Part shown: positions 53,398 to 64,000 of the stretch, one piece after another
Layout of the letters: each line of letters begins with the position of its first letter
Numbering within the stretch: position 1 is the first letter of the stretch
Assembly: GCA_020832105.1 (NCBI GenBank)
Contig: JAFIFH010000064.1
Location: 1 to 64,000 of the forward strand
DNA length: 64,000 bases
Direction of reading: 5' to 3'
DNA from: Idiomarina sp.
GTDB taxonomy: Bacteria > Pseudomonadota > Gammaproteobacteria > Enterobacterales > Alteromonadaceae
Position numbers and translations under genes: made by a program
Notes under the pieces: model-generated
Told to the model about the DNA's origin: nothing
Database searches by the model: none
The model's input: only the letters and a program-made list of their open reading frames with translations

Positions 53398-55092
53398 ATG
53401 ACTGATAAAAACTCTCCGCACCCGTTATACATTCCCCACGCTGGCCCTTCACTTCTGGAAACGCCTCTTCTAAACAAAGGCAGTGCCTTTACACGTGAAG
53501 AACGCATTGCGTTTAATTTAAGTGGCTTGCTACCACCGCGTTACGAAACCATTGAGGAGCAGGTTCGTCGGGCCTACATGCAGTATTCAAGCTTTGAGAC
53601 GCCGATGAACAAGCATATTTATCTGCGTGCGATTCAAGACAATAATGAAACGGTATTCTATCGGTTATTGGCCGATCACATTGAAGAGATGATGCCGATT
53701 ATCTATACCCCAACGGTGGGCGACGCCTGCGAGCAGTTCTCTGACATTTACCGCAGCTCACGGGGCCTGTTCTTGTCCTATTCTGAACAAGGGCAGATGG
53801 ACGATATTCTGCGCAACGCCACCAAGCGCAACGTTAAAGTGATTGTGGTCACTGACGGTGAGCGTATTCTTGGCCTGGGCGATCAGGGTATTGGCGGCAT
53901 GGGTATCCCGATTGGTAAATTGTCACTCTACACCGCCTGTGGCGGGATCAGCCCGGCCTATACCCTGCCGATCATGCTCGACGTGGGCACGGATAACGAG
54001 AAACTTTTAAACGACCCAATGTACATGGGCGCCCGTCACAAACGCATTCGAGGCCAGGAGTACGACGATTTCATTGCCACCTTCATTAAGTCAGTGCAAC
54101 GTCGCTGGCCCCAGGCAATGATTCAGTTTGAAGACTTTGCGCAGCCCAATGCAATGCCAATTTTGAATCGATATCGTGATGAGATTTGCTGCTTTAACGA
54201 TGATATCCAGGGCACTGCGGCGGTCACGGTCGGCACTTTGCTGGCCGCCTGCAAAAGCAAAGAGCAAAAGTTGAGTGATCAGAAAGTGGTCTTTGTGGGC
54301 GCAGGTTCTGCTGGTTGCGGCATTGCCGAGCAAATTATCGACCAGATGATTGCAGAAGGTATCAGCGATGCCCAGGCACGTTCGCAAATATTTATGGTCG
54401 ACCGCTACGGATTGCTTGTAGACGGTATGCAGGGCCTGCGTGACTTCCAGCAAGCGTTAGTGCAACCAGAGTCAATTCGCGACGCATGGCAGTTCAGTGG
54501 CGATTACCCTTCACTGCTGGACGTAATGTACTGTGCCAAACCCACCGTGTTGATCGGTGTCTCGGGTCAGCAAGGCTTGTTTACCGAACAGGTCATTCAA
54601 GCCATGCATCAGGGATGCCCTCGCCCGATCATTTTCCCGCTTTCCAACCCCTCACGTAATGTCGAGGCGACGCCAGAGCAAGTGGTTGAGTGGACCCGGG
54701 GGGAGGCGATCATCGCCACCGGCAGCCCTTTTGCACCAGTGATATATAACGATAGAACCTTCCCTATCGCACAGTGCAACAACAGCTACATATTCCCTGG
54801 AATTGGTCTTGGTGTGTTGGCGGTGAAAGCTAATCGCATTACCAATGAAATGTTGATGGCGGCCAGCCAGACGTTAGCAGAATCGTCACCAGCGGTGGAT
54901 GGAAGTGGCAGCGCATTACTACCACCGATCACCGAGATTGGCGCGTTAAGCAAACGTATCGCATTTGCGGTTGGCAAAGTTGCCCAGGAGCAGGGGCATG
55001 CCCTTGAAGTGCCTGACGAGATGCTACAGGAGCGGATTGATAAGCAGTTCTGGCGCCCGCAATATCGTGAATACAAGCGCGTCAGTATTTAA
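53398..55092 (+). CDS. maeA: NAD-dependent malic enzyme
   Basis: 564 aa [23 protein letters not shown]...[13 protein letters not shown]...[19 protein letters not shown]...[16 protein letters not shown]. Confidence 0.96.
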   Translation: MTDKNSPHPLYIPHAGPSLLETPLLNKGSAFTREERIAFNLSGLLPPRYETIEEQVRRAYMQYSSFETPMNKHIYLRAIQDNNETVFYRLLADHIEEMMPIIYTPTVGDACEQFSDIYRSSRGLFLSYSEQGQMDDILRNATKRNVKVIVVTDGERILGLGDQGIGGMGIPIGKLSLYTACGGISPAYTLPIMLDVGTDNEKLLNDPMYMGARHKRIRGQEYDDFIATFIKSVQRRWPQAMIQFEDFAQPNAMPILNRYRDEICCFNDDIQGTAAVTVGTLLAACKSKEQKLSDQKVVFVGAGSAGCGIAEQIIDQMIAEGISDAQARSQIFMVDRYGLLVDGMQGLRDFQQALVQPESIRDAWQFSGDYPSLLDVMYCAKPTVLIGVSGQQGLFTEQVIQAMHQGCPRPIIFPLSNPSRNVEATPEQVVEWTRGEAIIATGSPFAPVIYNDRTFPIAQCNNSYIFPGIGLGVLAVKANRITNEMLMAASQTLAESSPAVDGSGSALLPPITEIGALSKRIAFAVGKVAQEQGHALEVPDEMLQERIDKQFWRPQYREYKRVSI

Positions 55093-55138
55093 ACCACATC
55101 ATCTGCCAGCATATCGGACAACAATAGCGCCGCGGCAA

Positions 55139-57493
55139 TTAGCCGCGGCCAAACATCCGTTGAAACCAACTCCGCTCCTCTTCATCTTCTTCCTTCTCAG
55201 TCGGGTAGTCCTGCGTCGGGTCACAGTAATGACGGCTGGGCTCAGTGTATTCAAAGGTGGGCAGATGATAGATCTCGCCCGCACATGCGAAACTCACCGG
55301 TTGCCCAGTGCGCTTATCAAAAGCACCGTCCTTAATCCCTTCCGGGCGCTGGCGTTGAATGGGGTCGACACCAAAACGCTGCCAGAAATCGCCGGCCACC
55401 GGTAATGCACCTGCGCTACCGCTCAAGCCCATCGCACTGTTGTCATCCTGGCCGAGCCAGACTGAGACCAGGTAGCGTTGATCGTAAGAAACAAACCAAC
55501 TATCACGTAACTCGTTGGTAGAGCCGGTTTTACCCCCCAGCCCTGAGGTACTAACGTACTGCGCAATGGTGCGTCCGGTTCCCTCGCGCACCACTCCCTG
55601 CATCGCAACATTGGTTAAGTAGGCTCCCGCTTCGCTAAACACCCGTTGTTGTTGACGCTGCTGTTGATACAGCGGCTGGTTCCAATGGGTATACACGGCC
55701 TCAATCGAGGTCAGGCGTTGCTGTACCCCCTGATTCAATAGGGTGCTATACACCTGACTGACCTGGAGGGGCGACATATCCACCGAACCCAACGTCAGTG
55801 ACGGATACGCATGAGTTCGCTCATCAAAGCCTGATTCGTACAAGCGTGCCCGCACGCGCTCAGGCCCAATCGCCATTCCCAGGTGTACGGCTGGTGCATT
55901 ACGTGATTCCAGAAAGCTTTGGTACAGCGTCAACGGCCCTTTAAATTCACCATCGAAGTTACGCGGGCTCCACTCAACACCCAGCTCGTTGACCAGGGTC
56001 AATGGACTGTCATCCAGCATAGTTTCAAGACGGTAGTCCTGCGGCGTTTCCAGGGCGATGGCAAAAGTGAAGGGCTTGACCAATGAACCAATGGGTCGCT
56101 TTGCATCAAGCGCCCGATTAAAACCAGCGCGTGTCTGCGCGGTATTGCCCACCAGCGCCCTGACCACGCCTTGCGTATAATCTGCAATAACCATCGCGCC
56201 CTGCAACTCAGCCACGTTGACCCGCCCGCCGCGGCTGGTCATCGCCAGCTCTGCCTGTTGCTGAACATATGGGTCATAATAAGTAAACACCCGTAAACCC
56301 GTTTGCTGCCACTCGCGACCCGGCACCAGCTGCCGCAGCTCCCGCTGCACGAGGTCGACATAATCGGGTCGTTCACCCAGCACCAGGCGGGTACTTTGCC
56401 GGCGTACTAATGGGTCCTCGAGCGCAGCCAGGTATTGCACCTGACTGATCAGATCATTCTCAAACATCAGCCTCAATACCAGCTCACGACGCCGTTCTGC
56501 ATTCTCAGGGCGGCGCCTTGGGTCATACAGACTTGGCCCCTTCACCATCCCTACCAGCAGCGCGATTTCAGCGGGGGATAAGTCTTCCACTGACTTGCCG
56601 AAGAAATATTGAGCGGCCAGCCCGACACCATGGATAGCATGCCCGCGGTCCTGACCAAAATAGACCTCATTAAAATACGCTTCCAGAATAGCCTCTTTTT
56701 CAAAGCGATAATCCAGACTCAGCGCCATAATCGCTTCGTTTGCTTTACGCCAAAGGTTCTGGTCATGGGTCAAATACATATTCTTGACCAACTGCTGGGT
56801 CAACGTACTACCACCCTGCACCGTGCGCCCTGCCCGCAGGTTCGCCACCGCCGCACGTGCAATGGCACTCGGCTTGACCCCCAGATGCTGGTAAAAGTCC
56901 TGATCTTCTATGAGCAATAAAGTGTCCTGCAGTAAGTCAGGTACCTGCGACAGGCTAACCAATAAACGGTCCTCACCACTGTCCGCAGCGAAGCGCCCTA
57001 TTAACTGAGGTTCAAGTCGCGCCTGAGGAAGCACCTGTTGAGACGGCCACGCGACCACCTCCGCCAGACGCCCGTCTGTAAAGCGCAAACGCAGTCGCTG
57101 ACTGGGTTCAAAACCGTCAGCAAAGTCAAATGCACGACGATGGAGCAAGATAGAATCCTCTCGCTCATTGTATTCGCCCGGCCCTCGAGCCGTGGCGGTG
57201 GCATTGTAATTCAACGCTTGCAGCTCGGCTTTGACCCGTGCATAACTGAGTCCCTCCTGGGGGGCTAGCACCATTGCTCGGCTATACAATAAGGCGGGTG
57301 CCTGATAACGATTTGCTTCAAAGCGCTCGCGCACCTTGCCATCGAGATACACCGCATAAAACGCCAGCACAACCAGGCCGATCAGCATCAGTTTGCCAAA
57401 TAAGGTGAACATAGCGCGCAACCAACGTCGTCGTTGTGAGGGCTGTTGCTTATTGCTTCGTTTTGCGCGCTTAGGTTTACTTGCCTTGGTCAT
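55139..57493 (-). CDS. mrcB: Penicillin-binding protein 1B (bifunctional transglycosylase/transpeptidase)
   Basis: 784 aa with N-terminal TM, UB2H-like region, GT51 (IEDQDFYQHLGV, GGSTLTQQLVKN) and transpeptidase (GSLVKPFTF, SRNAPA, GKTGSTNELRDSW). Confidence 0.95.
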   Translation of the reverse strand: MTKASKPKRAKRSNKQQPSQRRRWLRAMFTLFGKLMLIGLVVLAFYAVYLDGKVRERFEANRYQAPALLYSRAMVLAPQEGLSYARVKAELQALNYNATATARGPGEYNEREDSILLHRRAFDFADGFEPSQRLRLRFTDGRLAEVVAWPSQQVLPQARLEPQLIGRFAADSGEDRLLVSLSQVPDLLQDTLLLIEDQDFYQHLGVKPSAIARAAVANLRAGRTVQGGSTLTQQLVKNMYLTHDQNLWRKANEAIMALSLDYRFEKEAILEAYFNEVYFGQDRGHAIHGVGLAAQYFFGKSVEDLSPAEIALLVGMVKGPSLYDPRRRPENAERRRELVLRLMFENDLISQVQYLAALEDPLVRRQSTRLVLGERPDYVDLVQRELRQLVPGREWQQTGLRVFTYYDPYVQQQAELAMTSRGGRVNVAELQGAMVIADYTQGVVRALVGNTAQTRAGFNRALDAKRPIGSLVKPFTFAIALETPQDYRLETMLDDSPLTLVNELGVEWSPRNFDGEFKGPLTLYQSFLESRNAPAVHLGMAIGPERVRARLYESGFDERTHAYPSLTLGSVDMSPLQVSQVYSTLLNQGVQQRLTSIEAVYTHWNQPLYQQQRQQQRVFSEAGAYLTNVAMQGVVREGTGRTIAQYVSTSGLGGKTGSTNELRDSWFVSYDQRYLVSVWLGQDDNSAMGLSGSAGALPVAGDFWQRFGVDPIQRQRPEGIKDGAFDKRTGQPVSFACAGEIYHLPTFEYTEPSRHYCDPTQDYPTEKEEDEEERSWFQRMFGRG

Positions 57494-59978
57494 GCATCGC
57501 CTTCTTAGTTAAATGAGTTGCCTGGGCTTGCGCGGGGTCGTCAGGCCACGGGTGTTTAGGATATCGGCCGCGCATTTCTTTTTTTACGTGTATGTAGCTG
57601 CCAGCCCAAAAAGCAGCGAGATCACTGGTCCGCTGCAAGGGCCGCTTAGCCGGTGACAATAGGTCGAGCGTGAGCGGCAAACGCCCATTGAGCACCGTCG
57701 GAGAGCTCGGGCTACCAAAGACCTCCTGCAGTTTCAACGCCACTAAGGCCGAGCCATCTGCCTGGTACTCGATTAAGTGGGCGCGCCCACTGGGGGCTTG
57801 CCAGTGAGTAGGTAGTGCCTGGTTAAAGCTTTGCTGCTGAGGATATGGCAATAAACTCATCAGCGCATCGCCAGGCGACCAGTTGCTTAACGCCGGGCGA
57901 TTCTCGATGTGATGCCAGTAAGGCACCGCCCAATGGTGCAGCGTTTCAAGCAGGTGCTCATCATCAACTTGTGGCGCATCTTGACTGTGCGTAGCCCACA
58001 ATGCCAACCGCCGTTGAATTTGCACACTGCGGGCGTCCCAGTTGAGCATCGACAGCCCATTGCGCTGAACCTCCAGGACCAGTGCAGCAAGACGCTCTTC
58101 ACCGGACACTTGCACTGGCGATGGCTTGCGCTGCAGTTCCAGCGCAAAGTAGCAGCGCTGGTCGACTTTGTGTAGACCGCCCCGCTCGCTACGCCATTCC
58201 ACTACCGAATGCTGTTCCACGCGCTGGGCAAAGTCGTGTTCCATCAATTGGCTGACCTGGTCAGCGCTCAGTGCTAAACATTGGCGTATCACCCCATGTT
58301 GCATGTCCTGATGCATGGACAAACCACTGACCAATAACCATGGAGCGGCCTTTAAGCTCATGCTAACAGCGGTATTGGCAGGCCACCCCACCCCAGCACC
58401 CGTGGCCAGCGTGTAGTAGTCGGTTTCTTTTCGTTGCCGCGCCAGCCCGAGCGGGTATAAACACAGGGCCGCTTTAATTAATGAGTCACCAGCGCAGTGT
58501 GTCGTACACTCAAGCTTTAGCTGCCGACACCAATGACGATACCGCCGCCAGGTACGTGGGAATTGGGCTTTCTGCGTCAGCACGTCCTCTACCGCATCTG
58601 CCAGGTTCAAGGTCTCACTTTCACGCTCTTCATCCATTGCCACCAGCAAGGCGAGCGCGGTTAGGGTCGCCGTTTCCTGCGCCGCAGAAAAAGCCTGCGC
58701 ATAACGCACGTCGGCGGCGTAACTCAGTAATGCCTGGCCCTGGCTGGTGGCCTGATCGCGGTCATTTAAGGCCCCCACCCCACGCAGCCATTGTTGTGCA
58801 CTGGCAACATGACCTGCATTTGGTGGAGTAAACCAGGCCATCTCGTCCATCGCCGAGCCCCAGCATGCGACTTGTAAGACCAAGTCGGTTAAGTCCTGTT
58901 GCTCAATATCAGCTGGTCGATACTCCGCCATTCCCTGATAATCACTCGGTGCGTAGATTCTTGTACAACGCCCTGGGCCAGTTCGACCAGCACGCCCAGC
59001 CCGTTGAATCGCTGCAGCGCGGGCTACCCGCCGAGTCATAAGTTCGGTGGTATGATACTTGGGACGGTACAACGCCTGGCGTTCGCGACCACTGTCCACC
59101 ACCCAGTCGATGCCGGCAATAGTTAAGCTGGTTTCAGCAATATTGGTGGTAAATATCACCCTACGCTGCTCGGTGCGCTGGGTCGCAGTCACCCCCTGTT
59201 GTTCACTCAAGGTCAAGCCACCATGTAGCGCCAGCAGCTCAACCTGGCTATCAGTGCTACTTGCAGCAACCGCCTGCATGACTCTGCGAATTTCGCTCTG
59301 CCCCGGCAGAAAAACCAGAACCCCGCGATTTTGTGGATATTCACGGATAATGAAATTGACCACATCAGCCGTTTTTTCAAGATAAGACTGCGCCTGGCGG
59401 GGCGGTTGATACTCAATATCCACCGCATACTGACGCCCTTCACTTTGCAACACTTCAGCCTCAGTGCCATGGCCGGCCATCCAGTCTGCTAACGCTTGTG
59501 CCGGCAAGGTTGCTGACATCACTAACAAGGCCAGCTCCGGACGCAGTTGGCGGGTTTCCAATGTCAGTGCTAAACCGAGATCACTATGCAAATTGCGCTC
59601 GTGAAACTCATCAAATATAACGCCGTCAATGTCACTCAGCATCGGGTCAGTTTGCAGCATCCGGGTCAAAATACCTTCGGTCACTACCAGCAAGCGGGTG
59701 CGGGCTGAGCGTTTCGCGTCCTGACGCACCTGGTATCCCACTGTTTGACCACAAGGTTCGTTAAGGCGGCTGGCAATAAATTCGGCAATGCTCAATGCAG
59801 CCAGACGTCGTGGCTGGACCAGAATCCAGCGTTTTGTTGGGAACGCTTGTAACAGCGATAAGGGTAACGCGGTCGACTTTCCGGCACCTGGAGGCGCCTG
59901 CAAGACCACCGCAGAACGGGTCAACGCCTGTTGCAGTGGAACTAGGATATCGGAGACTGGAAGATGAAGGTCATGCAT
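57477..59978 (-). CDS. hrpB: ATP-dependent helicase HrpB
   Basis: MHDLHLPVSDILVPLQQALTRSAVVLQAPPGAGKSTALPLSLLQ...DEFHERNLHSDLGLAL...QRAGRAGR. ATG at 59978 preferred. Confidence 0.95.
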   Translation of the reverse strand: MHDLHLPVSDILVPLQQALTRSAVVLQAPPGAGKSTALPLSLLQAFPTKRWILVQPRRLAALSIAEFIASRLNEPCGQTVGYQVRQDAKRSARTRLLVVTEGILTRMLQTDPMLSDIDGVIFDEFHERNLHSDLGLALTLETRQLRPELALLVMSATLPAQALADWMAGHGTEAEVLQSEGRQYAVDIEYQPPRQAQSYLEKTADVVNFIIREYPQNRGVLVFLPGQSEIRRVMQAVAASSTDSQVELLALHGGLTLSEQQGVTATQRTEQRRVIFTTNIAETSLTIAGIDWVVDSGRERQALYRPKYHTTELMTRRVARAAAIQRAGRAGRTGPGRCTRIYAPSDYQGMAEYRPADIEQQDLTDLVLQVACWGSAMDEMAWFTPPNAGHVASAQQWLRGVGALNDRDQATSQGQALLSYAADVRYAQAFSAAQETATLTALALLVAMDEERESETLNLADAVEDVLTQKAQFPRTWRRYRHWCRQLKLECTTHCAGDSLIKAALCLYPLGLARQRKETDYYTLATGAGVGWPANTAVSMSLKAAPWLLVSGLSMHQDMQHGVIRQCLALSADQVSQLMEHDFAQRVEQHSVVEWRSERGGLHKVDQRCYFALELQRKPSPVQVSGEERLAALVLEVQRNGLSMLNWDARSVQIQRRLALWATHSQDAPQVDDEHLLETLHHWAVPYWHHIENRPALSNWSPGDALMSLLPYPQQQSFNQALPTHWQAPSGRAHLIEYQADGSALVALKLQEVFGSPSSPTVLNGRLPLTLDLLSPAKRPLQRTSDLAAFWAGSYIHVKKEMRGRYPKHPWPDDPAQAQATHLTKKAMHDQGK

Positions 59979-59998
59979 CGCTCTATTTTGCCATAAAA

Positions 59999-60030
59999 AA
60001 TGCCGCACAGAAGGCTTTCTGCACGGCATT
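59999..60030 (-). terminator. Rho-independent terminator downstream of pepB
   Basis: aatgccg..cagaa-ggct-ttctg..cggcatt; poly-T on the minus strand. Confidence 0.75.
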
Positions 60031-60056
60031 CAGTTTAAGTTTTATGCAAACGTGAC

Positions 60057-61370
60057 TTATTCGTCGAGCATGGTTCGCGCAATGGTTCTGATGCCAAGCC
60101 CAGTCGCCCCGGCATTGAAGAGCTTGTCGCCATCTTTACGGTAGGCCGCAGCCAAGTCAAAGTGCAGCCAGTTAGCACCCTGGTTAGGCGCAAACTTCAA
60201 TAAAAACCCAGCTGCGTTGCTTGCACCACCCGGGCCACCACCTTTCACCGGACGGCTATTCGCCGTATCCGCAAAGTACGATGGGCATTGGTCCTGGTGC
60301 CACGGTGCCAGCGGCAGCCGCCACAGTAGCTCTGACTCATGGGCCGCGGCTTGTAAAGCTTTTGCCGCATAGGCCTCGTCCACACTAAACAAGGCGTTAT
60401 ATTCCTGGCCGACAGCGACCTGGGCAGCTCCCGTCAGGGTCGCAGCATCAATGATTTGCTTTGCACCGCACTCAGCGGCAGCCAACAGACCATCAGCTAA
60501 CACTAAGCGACCTTCTGCATCTGTATTAAAGATTTCTGCAGTTACCCCATTTTTATAGGTAATGATGTCACCGAGTTTAAATGCGGTGCCGTCAATCAGG
60601 TTTTCTGCACAGCATAAGATCAGTTTAACCCGCTTGTTAAGGCCGCGTTGAATGGCAAGCGCCAGCGCGCCAGCAACCGTTGCGGCTCCGCCCATGTCGC
60701 ACTTCATCGAAATCATGCCTTCGCTGGATTTAATACTGTAACCACCGCTATCGTAGGTGATCCCCTTACCAATCAACGCAATATCCACCTCTGCGTCAGC
60801 GTCACCAGCCGGATTGAAGTCCAATTGCAACATGGTTGGTTTGTGCATACTTGCACGACCAACAGTATGGATCCCCATCCAGCCTTCGTTTAACAGCTCC
60901 TCTTCACGCAGGATCCGATAGCTAACGGCGTCGCCGCCGATGCTTTTCAGTTTATCAACGACGCGGGTGCACAACGACTCGGGGTAGATATCTTGCGGTG
61001 GCAAATTGACCAATTCACGAGCCCACTCAATCACTTCGTACATGCTTTGCAGCTGATCCGCCACGCCCAAATCATCGCTACACCACTGCATCTGATTGCG
61101 CTTTTTCGCATCGGTAAAGCCCTGCGACAATGCCCATTGACGCTCCAGCGTCCAGCCAGAACCGACCGCTTCAATCGTCGCGACGCCTGCTTGATCTAAA
61201 CGACGTCCTGCCTGCTGAATTCGGCGTAAAAACGTACTTTCATCATCATGTGCGACGATGCGAAAACCTTCGTTGTCGAAGAAACAGCCACCACTCGCTT
61301 TAAAGGCCACTGGCACACTGTCAGTAGTCAAACGTACCTGTACTGCACTAGACATCATTATTATCTCCAA
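60057..61370 (-). CDS. pepB: Aminopeptidase B (M17 leucyl aminopeptidase family)
   Basis: 437 aa; GKGITYDSGGYSIKSSEGMISMKCDMGGAA and NTDAEGRLVLADGL. Confidence 0.93.
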   Translation of the reverse strand: MEIIMMSSAVQVRLTTDSVPVAFKASGGCFFDNEGFRIVAHDDESTFLRRIQQAGRRLDQAGVATIEAVGSGWTLERQWALSQGFTDAKKRNQMQWCSDDLGVADQLQSMYEVIEWARELVNLPPQDIYPESLCTRVVDKLKSIGGDAVSYRILREEELLNEGWMGIHTVGRASMHKPTMLQLDFNPAGDADAEVDIALIGKGITYDSGGYSIKSSEGMISMKCDMGGAATVAGALALAIQRGLNKRVKLILCCAENLIDGTAFKLGDIITYKNGVTAEIFNTDAEGRLVLADGLLAAAECGAKQIIDAATLTGAAQVAVGQEYNALFSVDEAYAAKALQAAAHESELLWRLPLAPWHQDQCPSYFADTANSRPVKGGGPGGASNAAGFLLKFAPNQGANWLHFDLAAAYRKDGDKLFNAGATGLGIRTIARTMLDE

Positions 61371-61508
61371 GTATGTTGCTCGCTTTACGTTAAACAGATT
61401 AGCGTGAGCACGTGCGAATTTCTATGCAGAGCAGTATTGGGTGGTACCCTCCACTGTCCCTGCATATGGCTCTTCATAGCCCCACACTACACTATAAAGT
61501 GAGCAAAA

Positions 61509-62216
61509 ATGCAATTTGAGCCAGCTTTACAGCATGCGACCCTGATCCGTCGCTACAAACGTTTTCTTGCTGATGTTGAAACGCCAGACGGCCAGCTTTT
61601 AACCATTCATTGCCCGAATACCGGCGCTATGACCGGCTGTGCTGAGCCGGGTTTTACGGTCTGGTACAGCACCTCGGCGAATCTCAAGCGTAAGTACCCA
61701 CATACCTGGGAGCTTAGTCAAACGCCCCAGGGCGATGTCATTGTAGTCAATACGTTACGCGCTAACCAAATCGCAGAACTTGCATTCATTAACCAACAGG
61801 TAGACGCTTTACAGGGCTACGCGACCATTCAGCGTGAGGTTAAATACGGCAGCGAGAATAGTCGCATCGACTTATTGCTCAGCAACCATCCGCACCTGGC
61901 AAATTGTTACGTGGAGGTCAAAAGCGTGACTCTGCATGACAGTGGCGGGGGTTATTTCCCGGATGCTGTCACGGTCCGCGGGCAAAAGCATATTCGTGAA
62001 CTTATTGCTATGGTTAAAGCCGGGCATCGCGCGGCACTGCTGTTTGTTGTTGGCCATAGTGCGATTAACGATGTAAAACCAGCAGCGCATATTGATCCTG
62101 TCTACGCCCGGCTGTGTATTGAAGCGAGGGATTTAGGCGTTGAGATACTCGCGCTGAATGTAGTAGCAAGCCCAGCGGGGTTAATGCCAGGTGGTTCGAT
62201 GGATGTCATCATTTAA
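61509..62216 (+). CDS. sfsA: DNA-binding/sugar fermentation stimulation protein SfsA
   Basis: 235 aa [37 protein letters not shown]...YVEVKSVTL. Confidence 0.96.
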   Translation: MQFEPALQHATLIRRYKRFLADVETPDGQLLTIHCPNTGAMTGCAEPGFTVWYSTSANLKRKYPHTWELSQTPQGDVIVVNTLRANQIAELAFINQQVDALQGYATIQREVKYGSENSRIDLLLSNHPHLANCYVEVKSVTLHDSGGGYFPDAVTVRGQKHIRELIAMVKAGHRAALLFVVGHSAINDVKPAAHIDPVYARLCIEARDLGVEILALNVVASPAGLMPGGSMDVII

Positions 62217-62367
62217 AATACAGCAAGAGGCTAATTGGTGCTTGAATTAATAAAAATCGGACCTATATAAGGACGCGGTGGTTTGAATTGCACCACTATC
62301 GCTATTCTGGTATACATAGCCGACTTTTTTTTAGCACAAATTGCATTGCCTCACAGAGGAGCACAAC

Positions 62368-62820
62368 ATGGCCGCCACGAAGGAAAGAAAAGCGCACGGT
62401 GTATTGGCGCAAGCGGGCTTACTGCCTTACCAGCCGAAGGCTGATGAAGAATACATGAATGAGGCACAGCGTAGCCACTTCCGTAAAATTCTGGAAGCAT
62501 GGCGCAATCAGCTCCGTCAGGAAGTTGATCGTACCGTGGGTCATTTGAAAGAAGAAGCGAACAATCATGCAGATCCGGTGGATCGTGCAGCCCAGGAAGA
62601 AGAGTTTGCTATCGAGTTGCGTACGCGTGACCGCGAGCGCAAGCTGATCAAGAAAATTGAAAAAACACTGGAAGCGATTGAGCGCGATGACTTCGGTTTT
62701 TGTGAGTCCTGCGGTGTAGAAATAGGCATTCAGCGCCTGGAAGCTCGCCCAACAGCAGACATGTGCATTGACTGTAAAAGTCTTGCTGAAATCCGCGAAA
62801 AACAAATGCGCGGTGCCTAA
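62368..62820 (+). CDS. dksA: RNA polymerase-binding transcription factor DksA
   Basis: [39 protein letters not shown]...[13 protein letters not shown]...[27 protein letters not shown]. Confidence 0.98.
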   Translation: MAATKERKAHGVLAQAGLLPYQPKADEEYMNEAQRSHFRKILEAWRNQLRQEVDRTVGHLKEEANNHADPVDRAAQEEEFAIELRTRDRERKLIKKIEKTLEAIERDDFGFCESCGVEIGIQRLEARPTADMCIDCKSLAEIREKQMRGA

Positions 62821-63688
62821 GCCCACGCTTTCGTATCGCGGGCGCTTTGCCCCGTCCCCATCTGGCCCGCTGCATGCGGGCTCTCTTCTTGCTGCCCTGG
62901 GCAGCTATCTTGACGCTCACGCCCATCGCGGCACCTGGCTGGTAAGGATCGAGGATATTGACCCGCCGCGCGAAGTTGCCGGCGCCAGTGACCTTATTCT
63001 CAGTCAGCTTGAAGCCCACGGTTTGCTATGGGACGAAAGCGTGCGTAGGCAAAGCCAACAAGATCGGCTTTATCATCGAAATCTCGAACGTCTGCAGCAG
63101 CATGGTCTGGTTTATGCCTGCAACTGCAGCCGAAAAGACATCAAGGCTCGCGCGCCTTTTTATACCGGGCACTGCCGATACCGCAATCTACCCTGGCAAG
63201 GCAACGCGTTAAGGTTCGTCAATCAGCATCCAGTCACCAGCTTGCTCGACCGGCTACATGGCCAGGTTACTATTGAGCCAGATTTCGCCGCAGAAGACTT
63301 TACTCTACGCCGACGTGATGGTTTATGGGCATATCAATTGGCAGTGGTCAGTGATGATCGTGACCAGGAGATTACTCACATCGTCCGCGGCAGCGACCTA
63401 CTGACCCCGAGTAGCTGGCAAATGGCGCTTTGGCAGAGCCTGACCACCATTGCCGGCGGCCCGCCAGCGCCCAAGCTCGTCCATCTTCCGCTCGTTGTCG
63501 GCGATGATGGGCGCAAGTTAAGCAAACAGAACCATGCACCACCTCTTCTTGCGGCAGACGCAGTGGATAACCTAAGTCTGGCGCTAACACGTTTGAACCT
63601 GGCGCCGCCAGCTGACTTATATGGGGCACCGGTGGCGGAGCAATTGAGTTGGGCGATTCCAGCCTGGCGAGCGCGTAATCTCCAATAA
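62813..63688 (+). CDS. gluQ: Glutamyl-Q tRNA(Asp) synthetase
   Basis: [46 protein letters not shown]... Start proposed at GTG 62813, overlapping the dksA stop. Confidence 0.94.
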   Translation: MPKPTLSYRGRFAPSPSGPLHAGSLLAALGSYLDAHAHRGTWLVRIEDIDPPREVAGASDLILSQLEAHGLLWDESVRRQSQQDRLYHRNLERLQQHGLVYACNCSRKDIKARAPFYTGHCRYRNLPWQGNALRFVNQHPVTSLLDRLHGQVTIEPDFAAEDFTLRRRDGLWAYQLAVVSDDRDQEITHIVRGSDLLTPSSWQMALWQSLTTIAGGPPAPKLVHLPLVVGDDGRKLSKQNHAPPLLAADAVDNLSLALTRLNLAPPADLYGAPVAEQLSWAIPAWRARNLQ

Positions 63689-63800
63689 ACAGGGTTTTCA
63701 TGTTGAAAATTTCACCGTTTGATTCTCAAAAGCCTCCAGTTGGTATATGATCAGCGCCAATTTTGCAGCATTAGCTATTTGAGTAGTCAGGAGTTCTCCC

Positions 63801-64000
63801 ATTATTAAGCGTTTCGTGCAGTTTGCCCGTCAGGTCCTGCCATCCTCAACATCAGAACCTAAGCGTTCAACATTTGCTGAGCCGGTAGTAGTAACGCGTG
63901 ATAAGCATAATATCTCGCGTAATAACATTTCCGAAAATGCGCTGAAAGTGCTGTATCGCCTGCATAAAAGCGGCTATCACGCATATTTGGTCGGTGGTTG
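63801..64000 (+). CDS. pcnB: Poly(A) polymerase I, 5' part only (window edge), apparent AUU start
   Basis: Frame from ATT 63801 gives IIKRFVQFARQVLPSSTSEPKRSTFAEPVVVTRDKHNISRNNISENALKVLYRLHKSGYHAYLVGG, a PcnB N-terminus. SD aggag at 63789-63793. Follows dksA-gluQ as expected. Confidence 0.88.
   Translation, partial: MIKRFVQFARQVLPSSTSEPKRSTFAEPVVVTRDKHNISRNNISENALKVLYRLHKSGYHAYLVGG

Overview
The window is a gene-dense chromosomal segment from a gammaproteobacterium. Gene content and order suggest an Alteromonadales/Idiomarinaceae-like organism, which is an inference. Almost all of it is core housekeeping sequence. In order it contains: the macromolecular synthesis operon rpsU-dnaG-rpoD (rpoD runs off the left edge and is missing from the ORF track); a PilZ protein; an orphan Ser/Thr kinase-TPR membrane protein; tgt and queA, which are convergent; a cNMP-binding protein; the cluster tkt-epd-pgk-fba-DUF481; metK with MetJ-like boxes; rsmE-gshB-yqgE-ruvX; a transglutaminase-like protein; a PIN-PhoH protein; rapA-rluA; a DUF3530-like protein; amgK-murU-djlA; lptD-surA-pdxA-rsmA-apaG-apaH; two chemotaxis receptors; tyrS; an M23 peptidase; anmK; pepQ; erpA; hemJ-pyrB-hemL; maeA; mrcB; hrpB; pepB; sfsA; and dksA-gluQ-pcnB (pcnB runs off the right edge). 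I saw no CRISPR array, rRNA, convincing tRNA, prophage, transposase or obvious defence island. The items most worth a second look are: an apparent AUU start codon on pcnB; the orphan kinase locus at 4.9-8.7 kb (27-aa overlapping leader ORF, repeats upstream, and a convergent 103-aa orphan sharing stop-codon bases); and a perfect terminator-like hairpin inside the 5' end of the rluA ORF. No entirely new multi-gene system is evident; the kinase locus is the closest candidate.
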